Source of the DNA: DASUPK01 sp963724665
Lineage (GTDB): Bacteria; Actinomycetota; Thermoleophilia; Solirubrobacterales; 70-9
DNA: 64,000 nt
Direction of reading: 5' to 3'
Assembly (NCBI GenBank): GCA_963724665.1
Contig: CAVRVH010000007.1
Location: 930,001 to 994,000 of the forward strand
Part shown: positions 44,854 through 53,332 of the stretch, piece after piece
How positions within the stretch are numbered: position 1 is the stretch's first letter
Layout of the letters: each line of letters opens with the position of its first letter
Translations under genes and position numbers: made by a program
Notes under the pieces: model-generated
What the model saw: only the letters and a program-made list of their open reading frames with translations
Told to the model about the DNA's origin: nothing
Database searches by the model: none

Positions 44854-45447
44854 ATGCCCATTCGCCGAGTCGCCCTCGCGATCCTCGCAATAGCCCTCGC
44901 CGGCGCGGTGGTGGCGTCCTCCGCGTGGGCCACGCAGCGCTACCGCTATCCCCTACGCGGCCCGCACAACTACGGCAACCTCGACGTCACCGGGTTCGGC
45001 GTGAAGCGAGCCGATGGCTCGGTCCACACCGGCCAGGACATCATCGCGAGCTGCGGCACCCCGATCGTCGCCGCACACGACGGTGTCATCAAGTCCGCGG
45101 GCTACTCGACCGGCTACGGCAACTACGTCGTCCTCGGAGGAACAGGAACGCGCTTCGACTTCGTCTATGGGCACATGAAGGGCCGCTCGCGAGTGGGCAC
45201 AGACAAGCTGGTGCACGTGGGCCAGCGCCTCGGCTCAGTCGGCATGACCGGGACGGACAGCGGCGTCTGCCACCTGCACTTCGAGATGTGGAAGGGCCGC
45301 TGGTTCGCCGGCGGCAGCCGCACCGACCCCCTCCCCCACCTGCGGGCCTGGGACAAGTTCTCGGGCGGCAAGCTCCAGACCGAGCCGGCGCCCCCGCCGG
45401 GCCAGTACTCGGCGAGCAACCGGCTCTTCTTCGACGCGGCTGAGTAG
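44854..45447 (+). CDS. Secreted M23-family peptidoglycan endopeptidase 2
   Basis: A 197-residue paralogue of the preceding gene, with a signal peptide (VALAILAIALAGAVVASSAW) and an M23 domain: GSVHTGQDIIASCGTPIV and GVCHLHFEMWKGRWF carry the zinc ligands. The ATG at 44854 is chosen because it precedes the signal peptide; earlier codons overlap the first peptidase. It is probably co-transcribed with that gene and hence under the same riboswitch. The C-terminal 35 residues are Pro/Ser-rich. Confidence 0.9.
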   Translation: MPIRRVALAILAIALAGAVVASSAWATQRYRYPLRGPHNYGNLDVTGFGVKRADGSVHTGQDIIASCGTPIVAAHDGVIKSAGYSTGYGNYVVLGGTGTRFDFVYGHMKGRSRVGTDKLVHVGQRLGSVGMTGTDSGVCHLHFEMWKGRWFAGGSRTDPLPHLRAWDKFSGGKLQTEPAPPPGQYSASNRLFFDAAE

Positions 45448-45459
45448 GCTGATCCCGCA

Positions 45460-45840
45460 CTGGCGATCGACCTCGACATCGACATCGAGAACACTCCCGG
45501 CGCGCTTGCCGACGTGGCGGCGGCGATCAGCGACGCGGGCGTGAACATCGCGGCGGTCACGTGCGTGGGGCCCGGCGAGCGGGCCGAGCTGCACATCCTG
45601 GTTCCGCATGCAGAGGCCGCGAGGCACGCGCTGGCGATCTCCCACCTCGCCGTCACGCGGGAGCGTGAGGTGGTCGTGGTGGAGGCGCAGGACCGCCCCG
45701 GCGTCCTGGCGGACCTCGCCCGCAAGATCGCGAAGGCGGGAATCAACCTCGACCTCGTCTACGTCGCCACTCAGAATCGAATCGTCTTCGGCTCGGACGA
45801 CCTGGAGGGACTCAAGGGCGTGCTCGAAGAGCACACCTGA
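45460..45840 (+). CDS. Tandem ACT-domain protein
   Basis: About 126 residues forming two ACT domains: DLDIDIENTPGALADVAAAI followed by SDAGVNIAAVT, and VVVVEAQDRPGVLADLARKI followed by AKAGINLDLVYVAT. ACT domains bind amino acids or small ligands. The first in-frame ATG/GTG/TTG is GTG 45514, which would delete the first beta strand and helix. The frame opens at 45448 after a stop, so the only codon that restores the fold is a CTG at 45460. I annotate from that CTG with the caveat. A target enzyme is not evident. Confidence 0.75.
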   Translation: MAIDLDIDIENTPGALADVAAAISDAGVNIAAVTCVGPGERAELHILVPHAEAARHALAISHLAVTREREVVVVEAQDRPGVLADLARKIAKAGINLDLVYVATQNRIVFGSDDLEGLKGVLEEHT

Positions 45841-45858
45841 CATGGAAAGCTGTGGGCG

Positions 45859-46257
45859 ATGCCAGAAGAGAACGCCGCCGTGCTCAGGAAGGGCTACGCG
45901 GCGGTCAATCGCGGTGACCTCGAGGAACTCCTCCTGAGCGTCCACCCCGAGGTGGAGTTCACATCCCTGATCGCGGAAGCCGAGGGCGAGACGTTCCGCG
46001 GGCACGACGGCGTCCGGCGCTGGTGGGAGCAGGTCGTGATTCCGCTCGGAGGCCTGCACGGCGAGCTCGAGGACGTTCGCGACCTCGGCGTTGACACGCT
46101 GCTCGCCAGGGTCGCCGGGACCTATCGGCCCAGTGGTGTCGTGGTGCACCAGACGGTCTGGAACATCGTCCGCTTTCGGGACGGAAAGGCGACCGGCTGG
46201 GAGTTCTTCCGCACGGAGGAGGAGGCGCTGGAAGCGGTGGGTCCCTCCTCCGCCTGA
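45859..46257 (+). CDS. SnoaL-like (NTF2-fold) protein
   Basis: A 132-residue protein with the SnoaL/NTF2 pattern: LRKGYAAVNRGDLEELL, then VHPEVEFTSLIAEAEGETFR, GHDGVRRWWEQV and WNIVRFRDGKATGWEFFRTE. Such proteins form cone-shaped dimers acting as small isomerases, hydrolases or ligand binders; no catalytic identity is readable. It follows the ACT gene after 18 bases on the same strand. Confidence 0.85.
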   Translation: MPEENAAVLRKGYAAVNRGDLEELLLSVHPEVEFTSLIAEAEGETFRGHDGVRRWWEQVVIPLGGLHGELEDVRDLGVDTLLARVAGTYRPSGVVVHQTVWNIVRFRDGKATGWEFFRTEEEALEAVGPSSA

Positions 46258-46353
46258 CTCGGTGCTCCCCACCGATCCGGATCACGCTGTTAGCGCTGAT
46301 CTCGGAGCGCGCTTCCCGGCCTAGATTCGGGTTAGTTCAGTAGGGGACGCCAT

Positions 46354-47958
46354 ATGAGATCTGCCAAGAAACGGAATGGTCTGCTCGCGGGTTGCCTGCT
46401 CGCCGTCGTCCTGGCGGCCATGGCCTCGACGGCATCGGCCAAGACCTACCATCCGACTCGCACGGACGACCCGCCCCCCGGTGCGTGCACGAAGAGGGAC
46501 TGTTCGCTGCGCGAGGCCGTGATCGCCGCCAACGCGAACGGCGGCGGCAAGATCGTGCTCCGCCCCGGCAAGCGGTACGAGCTCACTCGCCAGGGTGCAG
46601 GCGAGGACGCCGCCCTCACCGGCGACCTGGACATGCAGGCGCCGACCGCGATCACGACCAAGGGGAAGAAGGGCGATCCGGCCACGATCGACGCCAACGG
46701 CATCGACCGGATCTTCCAGGGCGCCCCGGTTATCAATCGGGTGATCCTGCGGAACGGCCACGCCCCCGTTACGCCGGGCGACAACGGCAACGGGGGCGCG
46801 GTTCTCGGCAGAGCCCATGTCACCGACAGCCGCTTCATCGGCAACTCCGCCGACGGTCGCGGCGGCGCTATCTACTTCAGCTCCGGTCCGGGCGAAATCA
46901 GGAAGAGCCGGTTCAAGGGCAACAGCGCGGCGAGCGACGGCGGCGCCGTGTACTCCGCCCAGCAGTGTCCGGCCACTCCGGGGGGACTGACCTTCTGGGG
47001 CAGCCGCGCGACGCACAACAGCTCCGGCGGGGACGGCGGCGCGATCTTCAGCTACTGCCTCGCTTGGCTCAGCAACTCCTATGTCGCCGACAACTCCGCC
47101 CGGCGCGGCGGCGGAGGGATCTTCAGCCCGGGATCGACGGTCCCACCGGAGGCGACTACGCAGGACCCGAAGGCGTGGTCATCGCGCGTGGTGATCTTCG
47201 GCACAATCATCATGGGCAACAGCTCCCGCTCGTTTGGCGGCGGCGTCGCGCTCGACGCCGGGTCGCAGCAGTCAGAGATCAGCAGCTCCACAATCTCCGG
47301 CAACTTCAGCGGCGCCAGTGGAGGCGGAATCGGCATCAACGCCCCGACCGCGAAGCCGGCGGTGACCCTGGCAATGGAGAACACGACGCTCGCGAACAAC
47401 AGGGCGGGCCGGGACGCCGGCGGCATCGGAACCGCCGATGCCTCGGTGGGCTTCGGCAGCCATGCGACGATTGGGCTGAACCACGACACGATCGCCCGCA
47501 ACCAGGCGAACACCGCGCTCGAGGCCGGCGCCCAGCGCTACGGGCTCGGCGGCGGGATGTACGAGGAGGACCAGGACGTCTTCAACGTGAGCAACAGCCT
47601 CGTTGCCCTCAACACGGTCGCGATGCCGGGAGGCCCCCAGCCGTCGGACTGCGCGACCGGATTCGGAAATCCGTTTCACTCGCTCGGGTTCAACCTGATC
47701 GGCAACCCCACCGGGTGCGAGGGCTTCGGCGCCCGCGGCGATCTCTTCGGCGGGAAGCTCAAGCTCGGCAAGCTCGCCAAGAACGGCGGCCCAACCAAGA
47801 CCATCGCTCTCCAGAAGGGCTCCAGGGCGATCAACCACGCCGACGTGCCCGGCACGGTGTCGGACACCTACGACCAGCGCAACTACGGGCGGTACAAGAA
47901 GCCAGACATCGGGGCCTTCGAATGGCGCGGGAGGCCGCGGAGCGCGAAGAAGAAGTGA
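46354..47958 (+). CDS. Secreted CSLREA-domain right-handed beta-helix protein
   Basis: A 534-residue protein with a signal peptide (ending near TASA) and a CSLREA domain (RDCSLREAVIAANANGGG at residues about 48-65). A long Gly/Asn-rich parallel beta-helix follows (FIGNSADGRGGAIYFSSGPG; NNRAGRDAGGIGTADASV), ending in a choice-of-anchor-type segment KPDIGAFEW. Proteins of this type are extracellular; relatives include putative adhesins and polysaccharide-active proteins. No catalytic residue is assigned. It stands alone, with a hairpin terminator directly after the stop. Confidence 0.85.
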   Translation: MRSAKKRNGLLAGCLLAVVLAAMASTASAKTYHPTRTDDPPPGACTKRDCSLREAVIAANANGGGKIVLRPGKRYELTRQGAGEDAALTGDLDMQAPTAITTKGKKGDPATIDANGIDRIFQGAPVINRVILRNGHAPVTPGDNGNGGAVLGRAHVTDSRFIGNSADGRGGAIYFSSGPGEIRKSRFKGNSAASDGGAVYSAQQCPATPGGLTFWGSRATHNSSGGDGGAIFSYCLAWLSNSYVADNSARRGGGGIFSPGSTVPPEATTQDPKAWSSRVVIFGTIIMGNSSRSFGGGVALDAGSQQSEISSSTISGNFSGASGGGIGINAPTAKPAVTLAMENTTLANNRAGRDAGGIGTADASVGFGSHATIGLNHDTIARNQANTALEAGAQRYGLGGGMYEEDQDVFNVSNSLVALNTVAMPGGPQPSDCATGFGNPFHSLGFNLIGNPTGCEGFGARGDLFGGKLKLGKLAKNGGPTKTIALQKGSRAINHADVPGTVSDTYDQRNYGRYKKPDIGAFEWRGRPRSAKKK

Positions 47959-47959
47959 G

Positions 47960-47981
47960 CTGCGGCGGCTCTCCGCCGCAG
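47960..47981. terminator. Bidirectional hairpin between the CSLREA gene and guaA
   Basis: CTGCGGCGG and its exact complement with a 4-base loop (9 base pairs) lie in the 28-base gap between two convergent genes. It probably stops transcription from both sides. Confidence 0.75.
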
Positions 47982-47986
47982 AGCGG

Positions 47987-49648
47987 CTATTCCCACTCGA
48001 TCGTGCCGGGCGGCTTCGAGGTCAGGTCCAGCGTTACGCGATTCACGCCGCGGACCTCGTTGATGATCCGGTTCGACACCCGCTCCAGCAGGTCGTACGG
48101 CAGGCGGGCCCAGTCCGCGGTCATCGCGTCGTCGGAGGTGACCGCGCGGATCACGATCGGGTGCGCGTAGGAGCGCTCGTCGCCCTGGACGCCCACGGAG
48201 CGGACGACGGGCAGGACGCAGAAGGACTGCCAGAGCTCGCGGTAGAGACCGGCCGCGCGGATCTCCTCCTGGAGGATCGCGTCGGCCTCGCGGACGATCT
48301 CGAGGCGCTCGCGGGTGACCTCGCCGCCGACGACGCGGATCGCGAGGCCCGGGCCCGGGAAGGGCTGGCGCCAGACGAAGCGCTCGGGCAGGCCGAGCTC
48401 GGCGGCGACTGCGCGGACCTCGTCCTTGAAGAGCATCCGCAGCGGCTCGACCAGCTCCATCTCCATCTCCTCGGGCAGGCCGCCGACGTTGTGGTGGGAC
48501 TTGATGGTCGCTGCCGCGCGGCCGTCGCCGCCCGACTCGATCACGTCGGAGTAGAGGGTCCCCTGGACGAGGAAGCGTGCGTCCTCGACCTTCCCGGCCT
48601 CCTCCTCGAAGACCCGGATGAACTCCTCGCCGATGATCTTCCGCTTCGTCTCGGGGTCGTCGACCCCGGCGAGGCGGTCGAGGAAGCGGTCGGCGGCGTC
48701 CACGTGCACGAGCTGGATGCCGTGCTCCTCGCGAAAAGCCGAGACGACCTGCTCAGCCTCGTCCTTCCGCATCATCCCGTGGTCGACGAAGACGCAGGTG
48801 AGGCGGTCGCCGATCGCGCTGTGGACGAGCAGGGCGGCAGTGGCCGAGTCGACCCCGCCGGAGAGGCCGCAGATCGCCCGCGCCTCGCCGACCTGCGCCC
48901 GGATGGAGCTCACCTGCTCCTCGATCACGGAGGCGGGTGACCACCTCTCCCTGGCACCCACGATGTCGCGCAGGAAGCGGGTGAGGATCTCAGTCCCGTA
49001 CGGCGTGTGGACGACCTCAGGGTGGAACTGAATGCCGTAGAGGCCGCGATCGGTGCTCTCGAAGGCGGCGACCGGCGACTCGGTGCTCGAGGCCAGCGCA
49101 GCGAAGCCCGGAGGCGGCTCGAAGACGGTGTCGCGGTGGCTCATCCAGCACTGCTGCTCGGCGGGCAGGCCCTCGAGCAACTTGCCGCCACCGTCGCGGA
49201 GGGTGAGCTGACTGCGGCCGAACTCGCCCGCCGGAGCCTGCTCAACGCGGCCGCCCAGCTCATGGACCATCAGCTGCATCCCGTAACAGATGCCCAGCAC
49301 AGGGATCCCGAGGTCGAGCAGCTCCTTGCGAAGCGCCGGGGCACCCTCGGCGTAGACGGAGGCGGGGCCCCCGGAGAGCACCAGGCCCTTCGGACCGCGT
49401 TCCTTGATCCGCTCGAGCGGGATGTCGTGAGGGAGCAGCTCGCTGAAGACCCCGCACTCGCGGATGCGGCGGGCGATCAGCTGCGAGTACTGGCCACCGA
49501 AGTCGAGGACCAGGACCTCCTCGGTGGCCTGGGCGGGTGCCGTCTTGTCGACCTCGCGGAGCTCCGGCTCGGCGCCGGGAACGGATCGCTCGGGGACGTG
49601 GACCCGAGCCTGGGTGTCATCCGAAGCGGCGCTCGCCGCTTCAGTCAT
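47987..49648 (-). CDS. guaA: GMP synthase (glutamine-hydrolysing)
   Basis: A 553-residue enzyme with a class I glutaminase domain (VLVLDFGGQYSQLIARRIRE; GICYGMQLMVHE with the nucleophile Cys; FHPEV with the His), an ATP-pyrophosphatase domain (GLSGGVDSATAALLVH P-loop) and the C-terminal dimerisation domain ending LTSKPPGTIEWE. It converts XMP to GMP. About 42 residues precede the conserved start (SAASDDTQARVHVPERSVPG), longer than usual, so a later start cannot be excluded. Its beginning overlaps guaB3 by 8 bases. Confidence 0.97.
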   Translation of the reverse strand: MTEAASAASDDTQARVHVPERSVPGAEPELREVDKTAPAQATEEVLVLDFGGQYSQLIARRIRECGVFSELLPHDIPLERIKERGPKGLVLSGGPASVYAEGAPALRKELLDLGIPVLGICYGMQLMVHELGGRVEQAPAGEFGRSQLTLRDGGGKLLEGLPAEQQCWMSHRDTVFEPPPGFAALASSTESPVAAFESTDRGLYGIQFHPEVVHTPYGTEILTRFLRDIVGARERWSPASVIEEQVSSIRAQVGEARAICGLSGGVDSATAALLVHSAIGDRLTCVFVDHGMMRKDEAEQVVSAFREEHGIQLVHVDAADRFLDRLAGVDDPETKRKIIGEEFIRVFEEEAGKVEDARFLVQGTLYSDVIESGGDGRAAATIKSHHNVGGLPEEMEMELVEPLRMLFKDEVRAVAAELGLPERFVWRQPFPGPGLAIRVVGGEVTRERLEIVREADAILQEEIRAAGLYRELWQSFCVLPVVRSVGVQGDERSYAHPIVIRAVTSDDAMTADWARLPYDLLERVSNRIINEVRGVNRVTLDLTSKPPGTIEWE

Positions 49649-50846
49649 CCGAGACGGCGACCGCCGCGGCGACCGTGGCGCGCCCGTTGGAGCCCATGCC
49701 GACCGACTGCTCGCGCTGGAGCTGCTTGCCCTCGGACATCAGGGCCGGCGCGACCATCACCTCGGCGCGGTGGAACTCGGGGATGTCGGCGTAGCCGGTG
49801 GTCGCCATCGAGGTCCGCAGCGCGCCCATCAGGTTGAAGGTGCCGTCGTTCTCCTGGGCGGGGCCGAGCAGGATCTCCTCGAGGGTGCCGTCCTGGTGGG
49901 TGGACACCCGGGCGCCGCGGGGCAGGGACGGATGGAAGGTCGCCATGCCCCAGTGGAAGCCACGGCCGGGAGCCTCCTTGGCGCGCGCCAGAGGCGAGCC
50001 GACCATCACCGCGTCCGCTCCCATGGCGATCGCCTTGGAGACGTCGCCGCCGGTCCGCATGCCGCCGTCGGCGATCACGTTGCAGTAGTTGCCCGTCTCC
50101 ATCATGTGCTGCCCGCGGGCGGCGGCCACGTCGGCGATCGCGGTCGCCTGCGGCACGCCGATCCCGAGCACGCCGCGGGTGGTGCAGGCGGCGCCGGGCC
50201 CGACGCCGACCAGGACACCGACGGCGCCGGTCCGCATCAGGTGGAGTCCGGTGTTGTAGGAGGCGCAACCGCCGACGACACATGGGACGTCGAGCGCGGC
50301 GATGAACTCCTTCAGGTTGAGCGGCTCGGTCTGGGTCGAGACGTGCTCCGCTGAGATCACGGTTCCCTGAATGACGAGGATGTCGAGGCCGGCCTCGAGC
50401 GCGACCTCGTGATACGCCCCGACCTTCTGTGGGGTGAGCGAACCGCAGGCCACCGCGCCTCCGGCCTTGATTTCCTCGATCCGCTTCGCCATCAACTCAG
50501 GCTTGACCGGCTCCGCGTAGATCTCCTGCATGATCTTCGTGGCGATGTGCTTCGGCGCCGCGGCGATCTCGTCGAGCTTCTCGTCCGCGTCTTCGTAGCG
50601 GGACCAGATGCCCTCGAGGTTGAGGACACCGAGGCCACCGAGCTGGCCGATCATGCCGGCGGTCTTCGGGCTGACGACGCCATCCATCGCGGACGCGAGC
50701 AGCGGCAGCTCGAAGCGATACGGACCCAGGGTCCAGGTGATGTCGATGTCGTCGGGGTCGCGCGTCCTCCGTGAGGGGACGATCGCGATGTCATCGAAGC
50801 CGTATGCCCTGCGGCCCTTCTTGCCGCGGCCGATCTCTACTTCCAT
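49641..50846 (-). CDS. guaB3: GuaB3-family IMP dehydrogenase-related protein
   Basis: A 401-residue TIM-barrel of the IMPDH/GMPR superfamily. It starts EIGRGKKGRRAYGFDDIAIV, contains PLLASAMDGVVSP, the catalytic Cys loop GVGPGAACTTRGVLG, and VIADGGMRTGGDVSKAIAMG. The absence of CBS domains and the opening motif place it in the actinobacterial GuaB3 group, whose activity has been debated. Coupled to guaA, it is expected in guanine nucleotide supply. It is preceded by a structured leader with a terminator only 28 bases from the ATG. Confidence 0.9.
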   Translation of the reverse strand: MEVEIGRGKKGRRAYGFDDIAIVPSRRTRDPDDIDITWTLGPYRFELPLLASAMDGVVSPKTAGMIGQLGGLGVLNLEGIWSRYEDADEKLDEIAAAPKHIATKIMQEIYAEPVKPELMAKRIEEIKAGGAVACGSLTPQKVGAYHEVALEAGLDILVIQGTVISAEHVSTQTEPLNLKEFIAALDVPCVVGGCASYNTGLHLMRTGAVGVLVGVGPGAACTTRGVLGIGVPQATAIADVAAARGQHMMETGNYCNVIADGGMRTGGDVSKAIAMGADAVMVGSPLARAKEAPGRGFHWGMATFHPSLPRGARVSTHQDGTLEEILLGPAQENDGTFNLMGALRTSMATTGYADIPEFHRAEVMVAPALMSEGKQLQREQSVGMGSNGRATVAAAVAVSDD

Positions 50847-51006
50847 TGGGTCACCCTACGTTCGTTCGCGGACGAAAAAACCCCGCGTCGCGGGGCCGGA
50901 AATGCGGTGATAGCGGCGTTTCGGAGGTCCTTCACCAACGCGGCACTGAGGATAACAGCGGTAAACCGGCGCCCTTCTGTGCGACCCCGCTGAGCGCGGG
51001 GAAAAG
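50847..51006 (-). promoter_or_regulatory. Structured leader of guaB3-guaA, possible attenuator
   Basis: The minus-strand RNA between the pfkB stop and the guaB3 ATG contains several inverted repeats: CAGCGG with CCGCTG, GGTGA with TCACC, GCGTT with AACGC (the last two mutually exclusive), and then an intrinsic terminator. A CCGCG upstream could pair with the terminator stem. The layout fits a terminator/antiterminator switch, but no known riboswitch class was recognised. Confidence 0.4.
50875..50895 (-). terminator. Intrinsic terminator 28 bases before guaB3
   Basis: On the minus strand a CCCCGC/GCGGGG stem with a 3-base loop is followed by six T residues. It either ends the hup-to-pfkB transcript or forms the off-state of a leader controlling guaB3-guaA. 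Confidence 0.8.
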
Positions 51007-51966
51007 CTAGACCTTCGCGGGCGCTTCGAGCTCTCGCGCCTCGACACCCGGCAGCAGGCGCTCGACCTCGGCCGGGTCGATGCTGCCGGCGCCGAAGTGC
51101 TGGGTCGACTCGGCACCGCAGGCGACCGCAAAGCGCAGGCACTCCTCAGGCGGGCGGCCGTCGTAGCGGGCCGCGACGAAGCCGGCGAGGAAGGCGTCGC
51201 CGGAGCCGACCGTGGCGACCGGCTCGACCGTGGGGGCGGTCACCTCGTAGGCATGGCGCTGGTCGTCGCCGTCGAGCAGCGACGCGACGCAGCCCTCGGG
51301 GCGGGTGATCACGGCGTCGCCGGCGCCAAGCTCGACAAGACTCCGCAGACCGAGCAGCGCGTCCTCGCGATCGTTGAACTCGTGTCCGACCGCTCCCTCG
51401 GCCTCCCGCACGTTCGGGGTGACGGCCGCGGGGCCGGCGCGGAGGGAGGCGAGCAGCGGCTCGCCCTCGGTGTCGACCATCGTCTCGACGCCGATCGCCT
51501 TCAGTTCCTCGACGATCCTGGCCGAGAACGCGGGCGGCACGGACGGCGGCAGGCTGCCGGCGATCGCGCAGATGCGGGCGCCGCGGGCAAGGTAGAGCAG
51601 CTTCTCGAGGAAGCGCTCCAGCTCCTCGGCGGTCACGTCAGGGCCACGCTCGTTGATCTCGGTCTGCTCGCCGGTGGTGGGGTCGACGACGGCGAGGTTG
51701 GTCCTCGACTCGCCGCCGATCCAGGTGAAGTCCGTGAGGATCGACTCCTCGGCAAGCCGCTCCATCAGCCGGGCACCGGTGGGCCCGCCGGCCAGTCCGG
51801 TGGCAATCACCGGCCGGTCCAGGAGCTTCAGCGCGCGGGCGACGTTGACACCCTTGCCGCCGGCGACGGTGCTCGCCTCGACGGCGCGGTGGCGATGGCC
51901 CTGACGGAAGCTGGGGACCGCGACGGTGCGATCGATCGCGGCGTTGAGGGTGACGGTCAGGATCAT
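51007..51966 (-). CDS. 1-phosphofructokinase-family (PfkB) sugar kinase
   Basis: A 319-residue ribokinase-fold enzyme. It starts MILTVTLNAAIDRTVAVPSF, with VAGGKGVNVARALKLLDR binding the sugar, AIAGSLPPSVPP, and the C-terminal anion-hole motif VATVGSGDAFLAGFVAAR containing the catalytic Asp. The opening and spacing match the FruK/LacC/Pfk-B group, which phosphorylates fructose-1-phosphate, tagatose-6-phosphate or fructose-6-phosphate. No PTS genes are nearby to choose between these. Its ATG overlaps the DD-carboxypeptidase stop. Confidence 0.88.
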   Translation of the reverse strand: MILTVTLNAAIDRTVAVPSFRQGHRHRAVEASTVAGGKGVNVARALKLLDRPVIATGLAGGPTGARLMERLAEESILTDFTWIGGESRTNLAVVDPTTGEQTEINERGPDVTAEELERFLEKLLYLARGARICAIAGSLPPSVPPAFSARIVEELKAIGVETMVDTEGEPLLASLRAGPAAVTPNVREAEGAVGHEFNDREDALLGLRSLVELGAGDAVITRPEGCVASLLDGDDQRHAYEVTAPTVEPVATVGSGDAFLAGFVAARYDGRPPEECLRFAVACGAESTQHFGAGSIDPAEVERLLPGVEARELEAPAKV

Positions 51967-53330
51967 CCCGTTCCCTCCTCCCTCTCTGCCCTCTCACGCC
52001 TCCTGCGCATTCTCTCCTCGTGCATCCTGCGCCTCTCTTCCGGAGTCCTCTGTCTCGGGGCCTGCCGCCCGCTTCCGTTGTTACGAGCTAGCGGGGTGGC
52101 CGGCTTGGGCTCTCTGGAGCCGCGCCCTCGTCTCGTCAGCAGCAGCCCTACAAGTATCACGATCCCGCCGATCACAATGAGAAAGATCGGGTTCTTGACG
52201 AATGAGACCACCTTGTCGAAGGTCGACGCCGCGCCCACCGCATGGGCCGCCACGAGCGGGCTTCCGGCTGCGACCCGGCCGTCGACGCTGACCGTGACGT
52301 GACCGAGGACCTGGCCCTCCTTCACCGCGCCGCTGATCTGGTCCGGAGCACTCACGTGCGTGGCGACGCTCTGTCCCTGTCGGACGTTGATCGGGAGGGC
52401 CCGCTGCGCAACCAGCGAGAGGTGGTCGCTGCGGTAGTCGAGCTTCGGATCGGCCAGCTGCTCGCCCTGGTGGACCGGCTGCACCGGGTGGTAGAGAGAG
52501 AAGCCGTACTGGAGGAGCTTGAGCGTGTCAGCGTCGCGGGTAGGCTCGTTCGGCGTGCCGAGCACGGCTGAGATCAGGGTGGTCGAGTCCTGGGTCCCGG
52601 ATCCGACCAGGACGTAGCCGGCCCCGAGTGTGTGGCCGGTCTTCACGCCGTTGATCCATGGGACCGAGTTGAGCAGCGTGTCGCGGGTGGTGACCGTCCG
52701 CGGATGGTCGCCGCTATGAAGCGTGGCGACGGGCGTGTTGACGATCCGGGCGAACAACCGGTTCTTGAGCAGGATCGACGTCAGTGTGACCAGGTCGTGC
52801 GCGCTCGAGTAGTTGTCGGGGTCATCCAGGCCGATCGGGTTCGCGTAGCTCGTGTCGGTCAGCCCGAGCTGCTGTGCCGCCTGATTCATCCGCTGGACGA
52901 AGGCGGGCACCGACCCGGCGACGCCGACCGCCAGTGTCTCGGCGGCGTCGGAGGCGCTCGGCAGGAGCAGGCCATAGAGCAGGTCGCGGACCCTCAACCG
53001 CTCTCCGGCACGGAGTCCCAGCGTGATCTCGGCGGAGTTGCTCGGGTGGTACGCCGGCGCCGTGATCATCTGGTTCGGCTTCAGGTTCTTCAGCGCCAGA
53101 TAGGCGGTCATCAGCTTGGTGGTGCTCGCGATCGGCAGCCTCTTGTTCGGCGACTTGCTCGCCAGCACAGAGTCGTCGCGCGGGTCGATCAGGATCCACG
53201 CCCTGGCGTCGAGCTTTGGCCCGTTCGAGGCAGTCGCGGAGGCGACCGGCCCAATGAGCAGGATCGCGAGAAGCAGCGCCACGCCCACGCGTACGCCACC
53301 CCTGCCCTGCCTGCGTTCCAGTCCCAGCAC
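51963..53330 (-). CDS. D-alanyl-D-alanine carboxypeptidase (DacF-like)
   Basis: A 455-residue S11 peptidase with a signal peptide (VGVALLLAILLIGPVASATA), the SxxK motif in IASTTKLMTAYLAL near residue 68, and KTG in WINGVKTGHTLGAGY. The second motif, normally S-x-N, reads LLLPSASDAAE, so Asn is replaced by Ser. A C-terminal transmembrane anchor (FLIVIGGIVILVGLLL) and a basic tail follow. It trims the terminal D-Ala of peptidoglycan stem peptides. It lies 2 bases after the LysM gene and is coupled to pfkB. Confidence 0.9.
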   Translation of the reverse strand: MLGLERRQGRGGVRVGVALLLAILLIGPVASATASNGPKLDARAWILIDPRDDSVLASKSPNKRLPIASTTKLMTAYLALKNLKPNQMITAPAYHPSNSAEITLGLRAGERLRVRDLLYGLLLPSASDAAETLAVGVAGSVPAFVQRMNQAAQQLGLTDTSYANPIGLDDPDNYSSAHDLVTLTSILLKNRLFARIVNTPVATLHSGDHPRTVTTRDTLLNSVPWINGVKTGHTLGAGYVLVGSGTQDSTTLISAVLGTPNEPTRDADTLKLLQYGFSLYHPVQPVHQGEQLADPKLDYRSDHLSLVAQRALPINVRQGQSVATHVSAPDQISGAVKEGQVLGHVTVSVDGRVAAGSPLVAAHAVGAASTFDKVVSFVKNPIFLIVIGGIVILVGLLLTRRGRGSREPKPATPLARNNGSGRQAPRQRTPEERRRMHEERMRRRRERAEREEGTG

Positions 53331-53332
53331 CG

